From Helicobacter bilis ATCC 51630 (lineage in GTDB: Bacteria > Campylobacterota > Campylobacteria > Campylobacterales > Helicobacteraceae): a stretch of 48,443 nt of DNA. Below, one piece after another: positions 17,790 through 26,821 of this stretch; position 1 is the stretch's first letter, and each line of letters opens with the position of its first letter. The notes under the pieces are model-generated. The model saw only the letters and a list, made by a program, of their open reading frames with translations, searched no databases and had not been told where the DNA came from. The DNA lies in NCBI RefSeq assembly GCF_000686565.1, contig NZ_JMKW01000016.1, forward strand, positions 1 through 48,443. The letters are read 5' to 3'. A program made the position numbers and the translations under genes.

Positions 17790-18566
17790 ATGCAAACAAT
17801 TAATAATATCGGTATTTTTGATAGTGGTGCGGGGGGGCTAACCGTGCTAAAAAGTCTCATTGAAGAAGTTGGCTTTAATCACATTGTGTATTATGGCGAT
17901 ACAGCACGAGTGCCTTATGGTAATAAGGATACAGAGACTATCCGCCGCTTTTCGCTAGAGGCTTTGGAGTTTTTTTCAAATTTTGGGCTTGATTTACTTG
18001 TGGTAGCGTGTAATACCGCTTCAGCCCATGCCCTGCATGCGATGCAGGAATGCTCTAAAATCCCCATTATAGGCGTTATAGAATCTGGTATTGCCGCACT
18101 CACACAGCAGCACATAGCAAAGGATAAGCACATACTCGTAATAGCCACAGAAGCCACGATAAAATCAGATAATTACGCGAAAAGTTTGCGGAATCTAGGC
18201 TACACAAATATCACAAGTCTTGCTACAAATCTTTTTGTAAGCTTAGTTGAAGAGCATGTATTTAGCGGTGAGGTTGTAGATTCTGTATTAAGGCATTATT
18301 TCCCGCCGACTTTAAAGCCTGATGTGGTGATACTAGGTTGCACACATTTTCCACTTTTATTGCTACCTATGCAAAGATATTTTGGCAGTGATGTGAAGTT
18401 TATCCACTCTGGTGAGGCGATCGCATGCTATGTAAGAGAGCATTTCAAAATAGAGAAAAACTCAAAAAATCTCATTGACTTTTTTGCAAGTGATAATGTA
18501 GCAAGGCTAAAAAGCACTGCAAAACTATGGCTTAAAGAAGGCACATATATAATGAATGAGAGATAA
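17790..18566 (+). CDS. murI: Glutamate racemase
   Basis: It makes D-glutamate for peptidoglycan. The 258-residue cytosolic enzyme has the opening IGIFDSGAGGLTVL, the substrate motif YYGDTARVPYG, the first catalytic cysteine in VACNTAS (C74) and the second in LGCTHFP (about C184). The DSGAGG codons create a run of seven G (17831-17837), unusual in this AT-rich DNA and a possible slippage site. The stop codon overlaps the start of the methyltransferase downstream, so the two are probably co-translated. Confidence 0.96.
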   Translation: MQTINNIGIFDSGAGGLTVLKSLIEEVGFNHIVYYGDTARVPYGNKDTETIRRFSLEALEFFSNFGLDLLVVACNTASAHALHAMQECSKIPIIGVIESGIAALTQQHIAKDKHILVIATEATIKSDNYAKSLRNLGYTNITSLATNLFVSLVEEHVFSGEVVDSVLRHYFPPTLKPDVVILGCTHFPLLLLPMQRYFGSDVKFIHSGEAIACYVREHFKIEKNSKNLIDFFASDNVARLKSTAKLWLKEGTYIMNER

Positions 18567-19692
18567 TCAAGTAGCAATGAAAAGGCGATTAAAAATCTAT
18601 CAAATAGCAGAGGGCTATTGCTATAATAGCGATAGTTTGTTTTTATGGGATTTTATACTGCCACACATAAAATCTAGGGCAAAAGTGCTTGAGCTTGGGA
18701 GTGGTAGCGGTATAATTGGGCTGCTTTGTGCGAGATCAAAAGTCATAACGCTTTATCAAATTGAAAAGCAAAGAGAATACGCGTTTATGAATGCTAAAAA
18801 CGCACAGATAAATCATATAGATTCTATCGTTATCCATGCTGATTGCAATATGCTTATCCATTCTAAAGAACTATTAAAAGAACTGCAAGACAATATGCTT
18901 ATCCATTCTAAAGAACTATTAAAAGAACTGCAAGACAATATGCTTTGCAATAATAAAAAGTTAGAATCTATGCTAGTAGAAACTCAGTTTAAAGAAGTTT
19001 TATCGCTAGATTCTTTATCTTTAGAAACACCGCTTTTATGTTCTAAAATTAAGGATTCTAAAGCTTGTCATGTTGAACGAAATAAAACATCAAATATGGA
19101 ATCTAAAAGAGATTTTTCAACAATAACTCAAAATAAGAATAATCTAAATCCCACTCAAAGTCAAGTAAGCCACCATAATGAAGACACAAAACATTTAGCA
19201 CCACAATATGCAGATATCACTTCACTGCCTTATTTTGATCTTATTATAAGTAATCCACCCTTTTATCACACGCAAACTTTGCAATCAAACAATCCTTTTA
19301 AAGCACAAGCTACACAAAGCCACTTTTTACCGCTTTCTACAATGTTAAAACTAGCAAAAAGAGTGTTAAAACCACATGCTAAATTTATCTTTTGTTATGC
19401 TCCTGCTATGCTTCCAGAGATTTTGGAATCTTTAAGGGCGTATGGCTTTGGAGTTGAGTTTTTACGCTTTGTATATCCCCGCATAGAAAAGGATTCTAGC
19501 CTTGTATTAATTTGTGCGAAGTTTAATAGTAAGGCTCAAACCCGCATTTTACCCCCATTAATCACACATAAAGGACTAGCCCAGCAAGATAATACAGATG
19601 AAGTGTTGTCTATTTACAAAGCCGCACATACACAAAGCATTAAGGTTGCTTATGATGGTATTGTATGGGAAAATTTATTGCGTTATATATAG
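18556..19692 (+). CDS. TrmN6-like N6-adenine methyltransferase with a large repeat-derived insert
   Basis: The S-adenosylmethionine site VLELGSGSGIIGLLCA (~35-50) and the N6-adenine motif SNPPF (232-236) place it with TrmN6/YfiC-type tRNA methyltransferases, which modify A37 of tRNA1(Val). The opening RLKIYQIAEGYCYNSDSLFLWDF also fits that family. In relatives these motifs lie ~70 residues apart; here they are ~190 apart. The extra stretch (~97-225) contains two perfect copies of a 15-residue unit and a palindromic element shared with the ABC ATPase at the window end. Total length is 378, against about 245 in relatives. The insert sits at a surface loop, so activity may be retained. It overlaps murI by 11 bases; a start at residue 8 (18577) is equally possible. 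Confidence 0.75.
   Translation: MRDNQVAMKRRLKIYQIAEGYCYNSDSLFLWDFILPHIKSRAKVLELGSGSGIIGLLCARSKVITLYQIEKQREYAFMNAKNAQINHIDSIVIHADCNMLIHSKELLKELQDNMLIHSKELLKELQDNMLCNNKKLESMLVETQFKEVLSLDSLSLETPLLCSKIKDSKACHVERNKTSNMESKRDFSTITQNKNNLNPTQSQVSHHNEDTKHLAPQYADITSLPYFDLIISNPPFYHTQTLQSNNPFKAQATQSHFLPLSTMLKLAKRVLKPHAKFIFCYAPAMLPEILESLRAYGFGVEFLRFVYPRIEKDSSLVLICAKFNSKAQTRILPPLITHKGLAQQDNTDEVLSIYKAAHTQSIKVAYDGIVWENLLRYI
18847..18945 (+). repeat. Perfect 45-base tandem duplication inside the TrmN6-like gene
   Basis: Positions 18847-18891 and 18892-18936 are identical, and the next nine bases begin a third copy. The unit is 15 codons, from AATATG to CAAGAC, so the frame is kept. Perfect identity points to a recent or gene-converted duplication. 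Confidence 0.95.
19064..19137 (+). repeat. Palindromic element (decayed copy) inside the TrmN6-like gene
   Basis: It begins CTTGTCAT and ends near AAAATAAG, with arms that partly pair (GTTGAACGAAAT... against ...TTTTTCAACAATAACTCA). It aligns with the element at 48361-48440 and is translated in the same frame there, giving ACHVE, SNME and DFSTITQN against ACHTE, SNVK and DFSPMAQN. Confidence 0.75.
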
Positions 19693-19754
19693 ATAAATAG
19701 AATTATTACATTGCAAGTATGTATGGTTTATAGAATTTAAAAAGCACGAAAGAC

Positions 19755-19800
19755 TAAAGCTTAAAGAGATTCTATAAACATAAAATCTCTTTAAGCTTTA
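19755..19800. terminator. Strong bidirectional terminator hairpin
   Basis: A perfect 17-base-pair inverted repeat (left arm from 19755, right arm to 19800) with a 12-base loop lies between convergent genes ending at 19692 and 19843. The core is AAAGCTTAAAGAGATT on the left arm and its complement on the right. Confidence 0.75.
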
Positions 19801-19842
19801 AGCAATTCTTAGTTTGCTTTTTGTGCTATGGATTGAAGTGGG

Positions 19843-20553
19843 TTAGAATCTAAAATTCACCCCTAAATGAAAGCTAAAGGGGCTGTTTAATTCTACCGTA
19901 TGATATTTCGTTTGTTGTCCCATAATGTTTGGTAGATAGTTTGAGCTTTTCTCTGGTATATCATAGATTAAATAGCGGATTCTAAACTCAAACTCAAGAA
20001 AAGATAAAGCATAAGCCACCCCAGCATTAATGCTACCACCAAAGGCATTCATATTGCCAAGGTGTTGAGTATTAATAATATTATGAGCTAGTCCCGCCCC
20101 AGCAAACGCACTTAGTCCCCCTGTGATAACAAAGCGATAATCCGCATTAAGTCCAATTGTGTGCATATTATATGAACCAAGTGTCCTTTCATTACTATTA
20201 AAGTATGAGTTCATATAATCAACATAGATTCTTACACCATGACGAGTGAGAAAATACATATCATAGCCAACTTTTGCTCCATAGCTTGCCCCAAACAAGC
20301 TTTTATCATGATCGCCGGGTAAATCATCATAGGGGTGAGTTGTGCTGTAATATTCTGATGACATTTGCATAAGACTACCACCACCAAAGATCCCTAGCAC
20401 AAACTTATTTTGGTTTTCTCCATTAGTATCAGTAGAATCATTGCTTTCATCTGCATAGGTTAGCATTGATAAACACGCACATATACTCAATGAAGCAAGA
20501 AGCTTTTTCAAGGTATTTACACTTACAAGTGGTTTTATATCACAAACCTTCAT
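19843..20553 (-). CDS. Outer-membrane beta-barrel protein
   Basis: 236 residues with a signal peptide (LLASLSICACLSMLTYA, about 18-34), an acidic Asn/Thr-rich linker and an eight-to-ten-strand barrel pattern ending LGVNFRF, the terminal Phe expected for Bam-dependent insertion. Strands such as GASYGAKVGYDMYF and FAGAGLAHNI are typical of the small OMP_b-brl barrels. GGGAGAG precedes the ATG. It is monocistronic, with a hairpin downstream. Function is unknown; the general size suggests a structural or adhesive barrel rather than a large porin. Confidence 0.72.
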   Translation of the reverse strand: MKVCDIKPLVSVNTLKKLLASLSICACLSMLTYADESNDSTDTNGENQNKFVLGIFGGGSLMQMSSEYYSTTHPYDDLPGDHDKSLFGASYGAKVGYDMYFLTRHGVRIYVDYMNSYFNSNERTLGSYNMHTIGLNADYRFVITGGLSAFAGAGLAHNIINTQHLGNMNAFGGSINAGVAYALSFLEFEFRIRYLIYDIPEKSSNYLPNIMGQQTKYHTVELNSPFSFHLGVNFRF

Positions 20554-20854
20554 ATCACTCTCCCAAATGTTAAAAATGTTAATGAAAATACGGCGGTGAT
20601 TCTACCATATCATAATAAATAACATATTAATGACAATTTTTATGTAGTTTTATTGCACAAAATATTCTAGTAAAGATTCCAAAATTCTACAAATTTCACT
20701 CATTATTATTTTTAATGGTAAAATAAATTTTAGCTAAAACGAGATAAAAAATAATAATTACATATCGTATTTATAAAAATATGCTATTATTCCAGCTTTT
20801 ATTTATTGTATTTAAGACCCTATAAAAACAGAATTAAAGCGATTAAGGTAAAAA
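20554..20854. other. 301-base divergent intergenic region
   Basis: Very AT-rich DNA between a minus-strand barrel gene and metN. It should hold both promoters; a TGCTATTAT at about 20783 is the best plus-strand -10 candidate. I see no riboswitch, tRNA or open reading frame. Confidence 0.4.
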
Positions 20855-21931
20855 GTGATTATACTAAAAAATATTACAAAGACTTATGCGAATGGATTCC
20901 AAGCGATTAAGCCCTTAAATCTTCAAGTAAAAAAGGGGGATATTATGGGGATTATCGGCTATTCTGGTGCGGGGAAATCCACACTCGTGCGTCTTATAAA
21001 CAAGTTAGAAACACCAAGCACAGGTGAAGTAATAATCGATGGGACAAATATCTTAACACTAAAGGAATCTAGTCTGCAAAAAGCAAGGCAAAAAATAGGC
21101 ATGATTTTTCAGCATTTTAATCTTTTAGATTCTAGAAATGTATTTGGCAATGTAGCCTTTGCCTTAGAGATAGCGAAGTGGAAAAAGACTGATATTAGAT
21201 CGCGTGTGAGTGAGCTTTTAGAGTTAGTGGGCTTAGAAGATAAAGCAGACTTTTATCCAAATCAGCTAAGTGGCGGACAGAAACAAAGGATAGCCATAGC
21301 AAGAGCATTGGCAAATCACCCAAAGATTCTATTATGCGATGAAGCTACGAGTGCGCTTGACACTAAAACTACGCAATCTATCTTGCAACTTTTGCAGGAT
21401 ATACAAAGGAAGCTTGGATTAACCATTGTTATGATTACGCACCAAATAGAAGTGGTGCGATCAATTTGTAATAGCATGTGTGTGATGAGTAATGGCGTGA
21501 TTGTAGAAGAAGGGCAAGTCGAACAAATCTTTGCAAATCCAAAGCATGAAGTAACAAAAGAATTAATCTCTTTTCTCCCTGCATTATCACAAGAAGAGAT
21601 CTTGCAAAAATCACATAAGAATGCGTATAAAATCTCATTTGTTGGCGAATATATCCACGAGCCTTTAATCGCTGAAATTATTAGAGAATTTAATGTAAAT
21701 GTAAATATTTTAGCGGGTAATATTGAAGCGCTTGCAACGGCTGAAGTGGGGCATTTAATCGTTGATTTTGGTGATGACCTACAAGCAAGAGAGAGAGCGA
21801 TTGAGTATCTAAGAAGTAAGGGCTTAATTATAGAATCTTTGCAAGATTTAGTTAAGAGTAAGGCTAAAGATATACAAGATTCTGTATTGCCACAAGATTC
21901 TATAATAAAAGATTCTAAAACAAAAGACTAA
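20855..21931 (+). CDS. metN: Methionine ABC transporter ATP-binding protein
   Basis: MetN powers methionine uptake. It has Walker A GYSGAGKST (35-43), Q-loop FQHFNLLDSRNVFGN (a MetN hallmark), signature LSGGQKQR, Walker B ILLCDEATSALD and switch THQIEV. A C-terminal NIL ligand-binding domain (~265-340, with LAGNIEALATAEVGHLIVDF) gives feedback inhibition by methionine in this family. The start is a GTG at 20855 with TAAGGT upstream. The last ~25 residues are a Lys/Asp/Ser tail. metI follows 12 bases after the stop. No metQ lies nearby, as in H. pylori where it is unlinked. Confidence 0.95.
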   Translation: MIILKNITKTYANGFQAIKPLNLQVKKGDIMGIIGYSGAGKSTLVRLINKLETPSTGEVIIDGTNILTLKESSLQKARQKIGMIFQHFNLLDSRNVFGNVAFALEIAKWKKTDIRSRVSELLELVGLEDKADFYPNQLSGGQKQRIAIARALANHPKILLCDEATSALDTKTTQSILQLLQDIQRKLGLTIVMITHQIEVVRSICNSMCVMSNGVIVEEGQVEQIFANPKHEVTKELISFLPALSQEEILQKSHKNAYKISFVGEYIHEPLIAEIIREFNVNVNILAGNIEALATAEVGHLIVDFGDDLQARERAIEYLRSKGLIIESLQDLVKSKAKDIQDSVLPQDSIIKDSKTKD

Positions 21932-21943
21932 TAAGGGATAAAT

Positions 21944-22783
21944 ATGGAAGAGACACAACCATGGATTCTAAACTTTTTTCAACTACCACAAGCCTTAAGT
22001 GATGATGAAGTCAGCTCATCACTACAAGTGCTTTGCTATCTACTTTTTAGTGATGAAGATACTGCGGCAAGAATATTTGATGTGATAGATTTACTTATGG
22101 AAGGCACATTTGAGACATTATATATGGTGTTTTTATCAAGCTTTTTTACAATCTTATTTGGGCTTCCTTTAGGTGTGATTCTTACTATTACCAAAAAAAA
22201 CTCTCTTTTAAGTGCGCCAACTTTTAATAAGATTCTAGGCATGATAGTAAATACTATACGATCGTTTCCTTTTATTGTGCTAATCGTTGCCTTGCTGCCT
22301 ATCTCAAAAATGCTAATTGGGACTAGTATAGGACCTGATGCGGCTTCTTTTGCCTTATCTATTGCTGCTATACCATTTGTAGCGAGACTTTTTGAGGGGG
22401 CATTAGAGGAAGTCAATCATGGCATAATAGAGGCGACTTTAAGCATGGGAGCGAGTAAGCTAGAAGTAATCTTTATGATGATAGCAGAATCTCTTCCTTC
22501 ACTCATTAATGCTGCTACAATCGCAATTATTGCGATTATCGGCTTTTCTGCTATGGCTGGTAGCGTTGGTGGTGGTGGTTTAGGCGACTTGGCTATTAAG
22601 TATGGCTTTTATGATTCTAGACTTGATGTATTGTATTCCTGCGTGATTGTGCTAATTATCATGGTGCAATGTGTGCAAAGCATAGGCGATTATCTCTCAC
22701 GCATTTTACGCACTCATCAATATGGAATCTTAACGCCTATCGTGCATTTTGTATATAGGATATGTGGTAGAACGCAAAAATAA
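21944..22783 (+). CDS. metI: Methionine ABC transporter permease
   Basis: An inner-membrane permease of the methionine importer. The family domain, with five transmembrane helices, runs from LMEGTFETLYMVFLSS (~47) to about 255. The EAA coupling motif is EATLSMGASKLEVIFMMI, and GSVGGGGLGDLAIKYG is the MetI signature. The protein has 279 residues against about 217 in E. coli. The excess is a soluble acidic N-terminal extension of ~45 residues and a C-terminal tail of ~25. An A8 run (22193-22200) lies early in the domain. AAGGGAT precedes the ATG. Confidence 0.92.
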   Translation: MEETQPWILNFFQLPQALSDDEVSSSLQVLCYLLFSDEDTAARIFDVIDLLMEGTFETLYMVFLSSFFTILFGLPLGVILTITKKNSLLSAPTFNKILGMIVNTIRSFPFIVLIVALLPISKMLIGTSIGPDAASFALSIAAIPFVARLFEGALEEVNHGIIEATLSMGASKLEVIFMMIAESLPSLINAATIAIIAIIGFSAMAGSVGGGGLGDLAIKYGFYDSRLDVLYSCVIVLIIMVQCVQSIGDYLSRILRTHQYGILTPIVHFVYRICGRTQK

Positions 22784-23040
22784 TGTGTTTAGTCTTAATA
22801 TGTATTTTATATAACTTCATTTGGTTATATAGAGTTTCTAACCACTCAAGGACTCCATAAGAAAGATTTTATTCATATTTTTAATCATGTTTCTGCGTTA
22901 TACATTCACTTTAGATTCTGTATAAATGTTACTTATTGTATTTAATCCACTTTTTTCGAAGACAAATAGAAACAGATTTAACAACTTATACTATTATGAA
23001 GTCTTAATGCCATGAAAATTAACTTTATATAGGAGATATT

Positions 23041-24849
23041 ATGAATACACTTGAAGTGCAAAGTCTAGGCTTCCCTATTTTTGCTACTTTTGGCTTATAT
23101 GCTGTGGTAATGATAGGTATTGGATTATATTTTTGGCGAAAGACAAAAAATCCTGAAGAATTTTTCCTTGGTGGAAGAAGTATGGGTCCAGCGGTGAGTG
23201 CCTTATCTGCTGGGGCGTCTGATATGAGTAGTTGGCTACTTATGGGTCTGCCCGGGGCATTGTATGTTGCAGGGCTTTTAAACGCATGGATTGCCATTGG
23301 GCTTAGCATTGGCATGTTTTTAAACTGGCTTTTTGTGGCAAAAAGACTTAGAATCTATACAGAAGTCATTGATAATTCAATCACTATCCCGGATTATTTT
23401 GAGACAAGATTCTCTGATGATAAGCATATTTTGCGACTTATTTCAGCGATTGTTATCCTTGTGTTTTTTGTGTTTTATATCTCATCTGGGCTTATTGCTG
23501 GGGCAAAACTTTTTGAGCAAACTTTCCATATTGATTATCAAATATCACTTATGATTGGTGCTGGAATTATCGTTATTTATACTTTTTTTGGTGGATATTT
23601 GGCGGTTTGCTGGACTGATCTTTTGCAAGGTGTGCTTATGATGTTAGCCTTAATTGTAGTGCCTATTGTTATGCTAAATCAAATCGGTGGCTTAAGCGAG
23701 GCAAAAAGCTATATACAAAAAAGTGATGAAGTCCATAATGAAAGAGTGCTAAAAACACAACAATACCTTGATACCGATGTCAATACAATTTTAGATGAAA
23801 TCAAACAAGCACAAAACAATAAAGATATTGATACTATCAAGCAGAATCTACCCATGCTTATAGAATCTTTAAATACGCTAAGTGAAATCAGCAATAACAC
23901 TAAAGACTTTAGCACACTTGCAAATGAAGCAAATGACATAAATGCAACTCTCTCAAATCCACCAAAAGATGTTGATAAAAAGATTCAATCCTTGCTTTCT
24001 AGCATAGATTCTGCTATTACTGCCTCTATGGAAGAAAAAGCACATTTTTCTTTCTTTCAAGGGGTTACGCTGCTTAGTGTAATATCTGCTATTGCTTGGG
24101 GGCTTGGCTATTTTGGACAGCCACATATTATTGTGCGTTTCATGTCTATCCGCTCTACAAAGGACATTCCAACAGCGACTATCATAGGTATGTCATGGAT
24201 GATTATAAGCCTTATTGGTGCGTGTTTTGTGGGTATGTTGGGCTTAGCTTATGCTACAAAGTTTGATATAAGTTTTAGCGATCCTGAAAAGATATTTATC
24301 ATTATGTCCCAAACGCTTTTTAATCCATGGGTTACTGGAATCTTACTTTCTGCCTTGCTTGCTGCGATTATGAGCACAGCGAGTAGTCAGCTTTTAGTAT
24401 CTGCTTCAACTGTGGCAGAAGATTTTTACAAAAAGATTCTAAAGACTGATGCGACACCAAAGCAGGTTATGTTTTTTAGTAGAGCAAGTGTTTTAGTCGT
24501 GTCATTTGTTGCGTTTTTCATCTCTACAAATAAAGATTCTAGCATTCTTAGCATTGTGGCGTATGCTTGGGCTGGATTTGGTGCGAGTTTTGGTAGTGTT
24601 ATGCTATTTTCTTTATTTTGGCGGCGAATGACTAGAATGGGTGCTATTGCTGGTATGATAACTGGTGCGGTAGTCGTGGTATTGCATAATAACTTCTTTT
24701 ACACATATTTTCCTATTTATGAGATTGTGCCGGGCTTTGTATGTGCGAGTATTGCTATCATTCTTGTGAGTTTAATGCAGCCTGTGAGACCGGGAACTAA
24801 AGAAGCATTTGATAAAATGATGGTAGAAATGAAAGCAGGGAATATTTAA
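23041..24849 (+). CDS. putP: Sodium/proline symporter with a large loop insertion
   Basis: PutP imports proline with sodium as carbon, nitrogen or osmotic solute. The solute:sodium symporter fold is clear: [19 protein letters not shown], then [18 protein letters not shown] with the sodium and proline contacts, then [18 protein letters not shown] and [20 protein letters not shown]. Relatives have ~490-500 residues; this one has 602. The difference is a hydrophilic, helix-forming insert at about residues 228-336 between the [13 protein letters not shown] end of one helix and [10 protein letters not shown] at the next, probably on the periplasmic side. TAGGAGAT precedes the ATG. It is a single gene; putA is not adjacent. 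Confidence 0.93.
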   Translation: MNTLEVQSLGFPIFATFGLYAVVMIGIGLYFWRKTKNPEEFFLGGRSMGPAVSALSAGASDMSSWLLMGLPGALYVAGLLNAWIAIGLSIGMFLNWLFVAKRLRIYTEVIDNSITIPDYFETRFSDDKHILRLISAIVILVFFVFYISSGLIAGAKLFEQTFHIDYQISLMIGAGIIVIYTFFGGYLAVCWTDLLQGVLMMLALIVVPIVMLNQIGGLSEAKSYIQKSDEVHNERVLKTQQYLDTDVNTILDEIKQAQNNKDIDTIKQNLPMLIESLNTLSEISNNTKDFSTLANEANDINATLSNPPKDVDKKIQSLLSSIDSAITASMEEKAHFSFFQGVTLLSVISAIAWGLGYFGQPHIIVRFMSIRSTKDIPTATIIGMSWMIISLIGACFVGMLGLAYATKFDISFSDPEKIFIIMSQTLFNPWVTGILLSALLAAIMSTASSQLLVSASTVAEDFYKKILKTDATPKQVMFFSRASVLVVSFVAFFISTNKDSSILSIVAYAWAGFGASFGSVMLFSLFWRRMTRMGAIAGMITGAVVVVLHNNFFYTYFPIYEIVPGFVCASIAIILVSLMQPVRPGTKEAFDKMMVEMKAGNI

Positions 24850-24879
24850 GCTTAAGTATCGTTCTTAGCATATTTTTTG

Positions 24880-24885
24880 TATAAT
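24880..24885 (+). promoter_or_regulatory. Candidate extended -10 element
   Basis: TGTATAAT ends 29 bases before the start of the SspB-like gene, in a T-rich context typical of Campylobacterota promoters. Confidence 0.55.
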
Positions 24886-24913
24886 CTTAGGCTATTGCAA
24901 ATAAAGGAAGTCA

Positions 24914-25417
24914 ATGCAAAATAAAGATCTAAAACCCATGCTTGCAAAACATGCAAGAGAAATTATACAACTACTTATCAGTCAAAATATCCATTTTTCT
25001 GTGCAGTGTAGTCGGCATAGAGTGCAGTTTGACCCGGAATTACCCGAAGAGATTTCAAGCCAATTTCACCCTATTATAGATTTTATACTTGCAGGTTTTA
25101 CCTTTGAAAGCATTGAAATATGGCAAGATGATATGTCATTTGAAGCAGGCTTTGGTAAGGATAACTTTCCAAGTCTTGTTGTTATCCCTTTTGCAAGTAT
25201 TATACAGATTACTATCCCGGTAAATAATAGTGCTGTGCGTGATATATGCGTATTTATGAATGCGATGAATGTGTTAGAGTTAAATATCTTTGGGCAATCA
25301 AATGCAATGCAAGATTTTGATGAAACCAAAACACAAGAGATAAAATCAAACGAAGAAGAAGCATTATTAGAAAGCTCTAAAAATGCTATCCTATCAAACC
25401 CAAATAATAGATTCTAA
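24914..25417 (+). CDS. Small conserved protein, possibly SspB-like
   Basis: 167 residues, cytosolic, no membrane segment. An N-terminal helix (LAKHAREIIQLLISQNIHFSV) is followed by beta strands. A block FEAGFGKDNFPSLVVIPFAS followed by IIQITIP resembles the strand pair of SspB-type ClpXP adaptors (F-x-A-x-F-G, then V-P-x-A-x-I). The last ~35 residues are a flexible acidic tail, as in SspB, but it ends NPNNRF with no recognisable ClpX-binding motif. I am not certain of the family. AAAGGAAG precedes the ATG. It lies 208 bases before minD with its own promoter candidate. Confidence 0.6.
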   Translation: MQNKDLKPMLAKHAREIIQLLISQNIHFSVQCSRHRVQFDPELPEEISSQFHPIIDFILAGFTFESIEIWQDDMSFEAGFGKDNFPSLVVIPFASIIQITIPVNNSAVRDICVFMNAMNVLELNIFGQSNAMQDFDETKTQEIKSNEEEALLESSKNAILSNPNNRF

Positions 25418-25580
25418 AACAATATAAAGAGATTAACCCAAATTATGTAGAATCTAGTCATTATACATTCCAAAAAGATTCTATAACACAAGCTATAAGC
25501 TAACATATTTTAAGCGTTTGTCAAGTTACAATATTTTTCAAAGTTTCATATTAATTTATATAAAGCCTTAAAAGTTTGGT

Positions 25581-25586
25581 TAGAAT
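25581..25586 (+). promoter_or_regulatory. Candidate -10 element for minDE
   Basis: TAGAAT in TTTGGTTAGAATAC lies about 40 bases before the minD ATG. Confidence 0.35.
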
Positions 25587-25625
25587 ACATTTTTCAATAA
25601 TACACAGCAAGACGAAAGGGCATAA

Positions 25626-26447
25626 ATGGGAAACAAGCAAGGCATTGTTATCGCTATCACTTCAGGTAAAGGTGGTGTTGGCAAATCTACTGCTACTGCA
25701 AATATCGGTGTTGGTTTAAGTGAGAGTGGTAAAAAAGTCATTGCAGTAGATTTTGATATTGGCTTGCGGAATCTTGACATGATACTTGGACTTGAACGCC
25801 GCATTGTCTATGATGTGATCGATGTGATGGAGAATAAATGCAATCTTTCTCAAGCCATAGTCAATCACAAAAGGGCAAAAAATCTCTACTTTCTACCCGC
25901 AAGCCAAACAAAAGATAAAACAATACTTGATAAGGATAAGGTCAAAGAGTTGCTTGAGAAGCTGAAACTAGAGTTTGATTATATTTTGCTTGATAGCCCT
26001 GCAGGTATTGAGAGTGGTTTTGAGCATACGATATTTTGGGCTGATAGGGCGATCATTGTGGTAACACCTGAAGTTAGCTCAGTAAGAGATAGCGATCGTG
26101 TTGTTGGAATCATAGATTCTAAAAGTGATAAGGCAAAGCAAGGCAGTGAGCTAGAAAAACATATTATTGTAAATCGTTTGCGACCAGAATTAGTCGCAAA
26201 ACAAGACATGCTATCATGCGATGATGTTTTGCAGATCTTAGCCTTGCCTTTGATTGGTATCGTGCCAGAAGATGAAAAGGTGATTGGGGCTACAAATAGC
26301 GGTGAGCCAACTATTTTTTCAAAAACAGAGAGTGGTTTAGCTTATGAGAGAATCTCGCGTAGAATCTTAGGGGAAGAAGTGCCATTTGAAACCTTTAAGC
26401 AATCAAATGGTTTTATCAGTAATTTAAAGAAATTTTTTGGTTTTTAG
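25626..26447 (+). CDS. minD: Septum site-determining ATPase MinD
   Basis: MinD is a membrane-cycling ATPase that keeps the Z ring at mid-cell. The deviant Walker A motif is [10 protein letters not shown] (13-22), and the switch motifs are [17 protein letters not shown] and LLDSPAGIE. The C-terminal amphipathic membrane-targeting helix is [11 protein letters not shown]. At 273 residues it is full length. CGAAAGGG precedes the ATG. minE starts nine bases after the stop, the normal minDE order; no minC is seen in the window. Confidence 0.97.
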   Translation: MGNKQGIVIAITSGKGGVGKSTATANIGVGLSESGKKVIAVDFDIGLRNLDMILGLERRIVYDVIDVMENKCNLSQAIVNHKRAKNLYFLPASQTKDKTILDKDKVKELLEKLKLEFDYILLDSPAGIESGFEHTIFWADRAIIVVTPEVSSVRDSDRVVGIIDSKSDKAKQGSELEKHIIVNRLRPELVAKQDMLSCDDVLQILALPLIGIVPEDEKVIGATNSGEPTIFSKTESGLAYERISRRILGEEVPFETFKQSNGFISNLKKFFGF

Positions 26448-26456
26448 GGGGTTATT

Positions 26457-26696
26457 ATGTTATTTCTTTTTAGAAACAAAAGTGAAAGTAGTGGCACCGC
26501 CACACTTGCAAAAAATAGACTAAATAATGTGTTAATGAATGAAAGAGGTTTGCAGATTACCTATCTTGATAACCTAAAAAAAGATATTGCAAATCTCATG
26601 AAACAATATGCAAAAACACCACATATCGTAGTCAATGCAACAGCACATAGGGATAATACCCTTGATGTTAAAATTTACATTGGAAAAACGGAATAA
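26457..26696 (+). CDS. minE: Cell division topological specificity factor MinE
   Basis: MinE stimulates the MinD ATPase and drives it off the membrane. The 79-residue protein has the N-terminal membrane-targeting and MinD-contact region (MLFLFRNKSESSGTATLAKNRL) in two parts and a C-terminal dimerisation domain ending VKIYIGKTE. AGGGGG lies a few bases before the ATG. It is directly behind minD. Confidence 0.93.
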   Translation: MLFLFRNKSESSGTATLAKNRLNNVLMNERGLQITYLDNLKKDIANLMKQYAKTPHIVVNATAHRDNTLDVKIYIGKTE

Positions 26697-26821
26697 TAAG
26701 AATCTTCATGGTAAAATTTTCATGAGATGATGTAGCATCTTAATAGCCATAGCTTATGCAAAGTGCATATTTTGTTTGATCAAATTGTGCTATCTTGTCG
26801 TTTGTTTGCGTGATTATGACT

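Noticed and set aside
23880-23945. A KDFS segment in the PutP insert resembling the palindromic-element peptide
   Set aside because: The DNA does not align with the element arms and CTTGTCAT ends are missing; probably chance.
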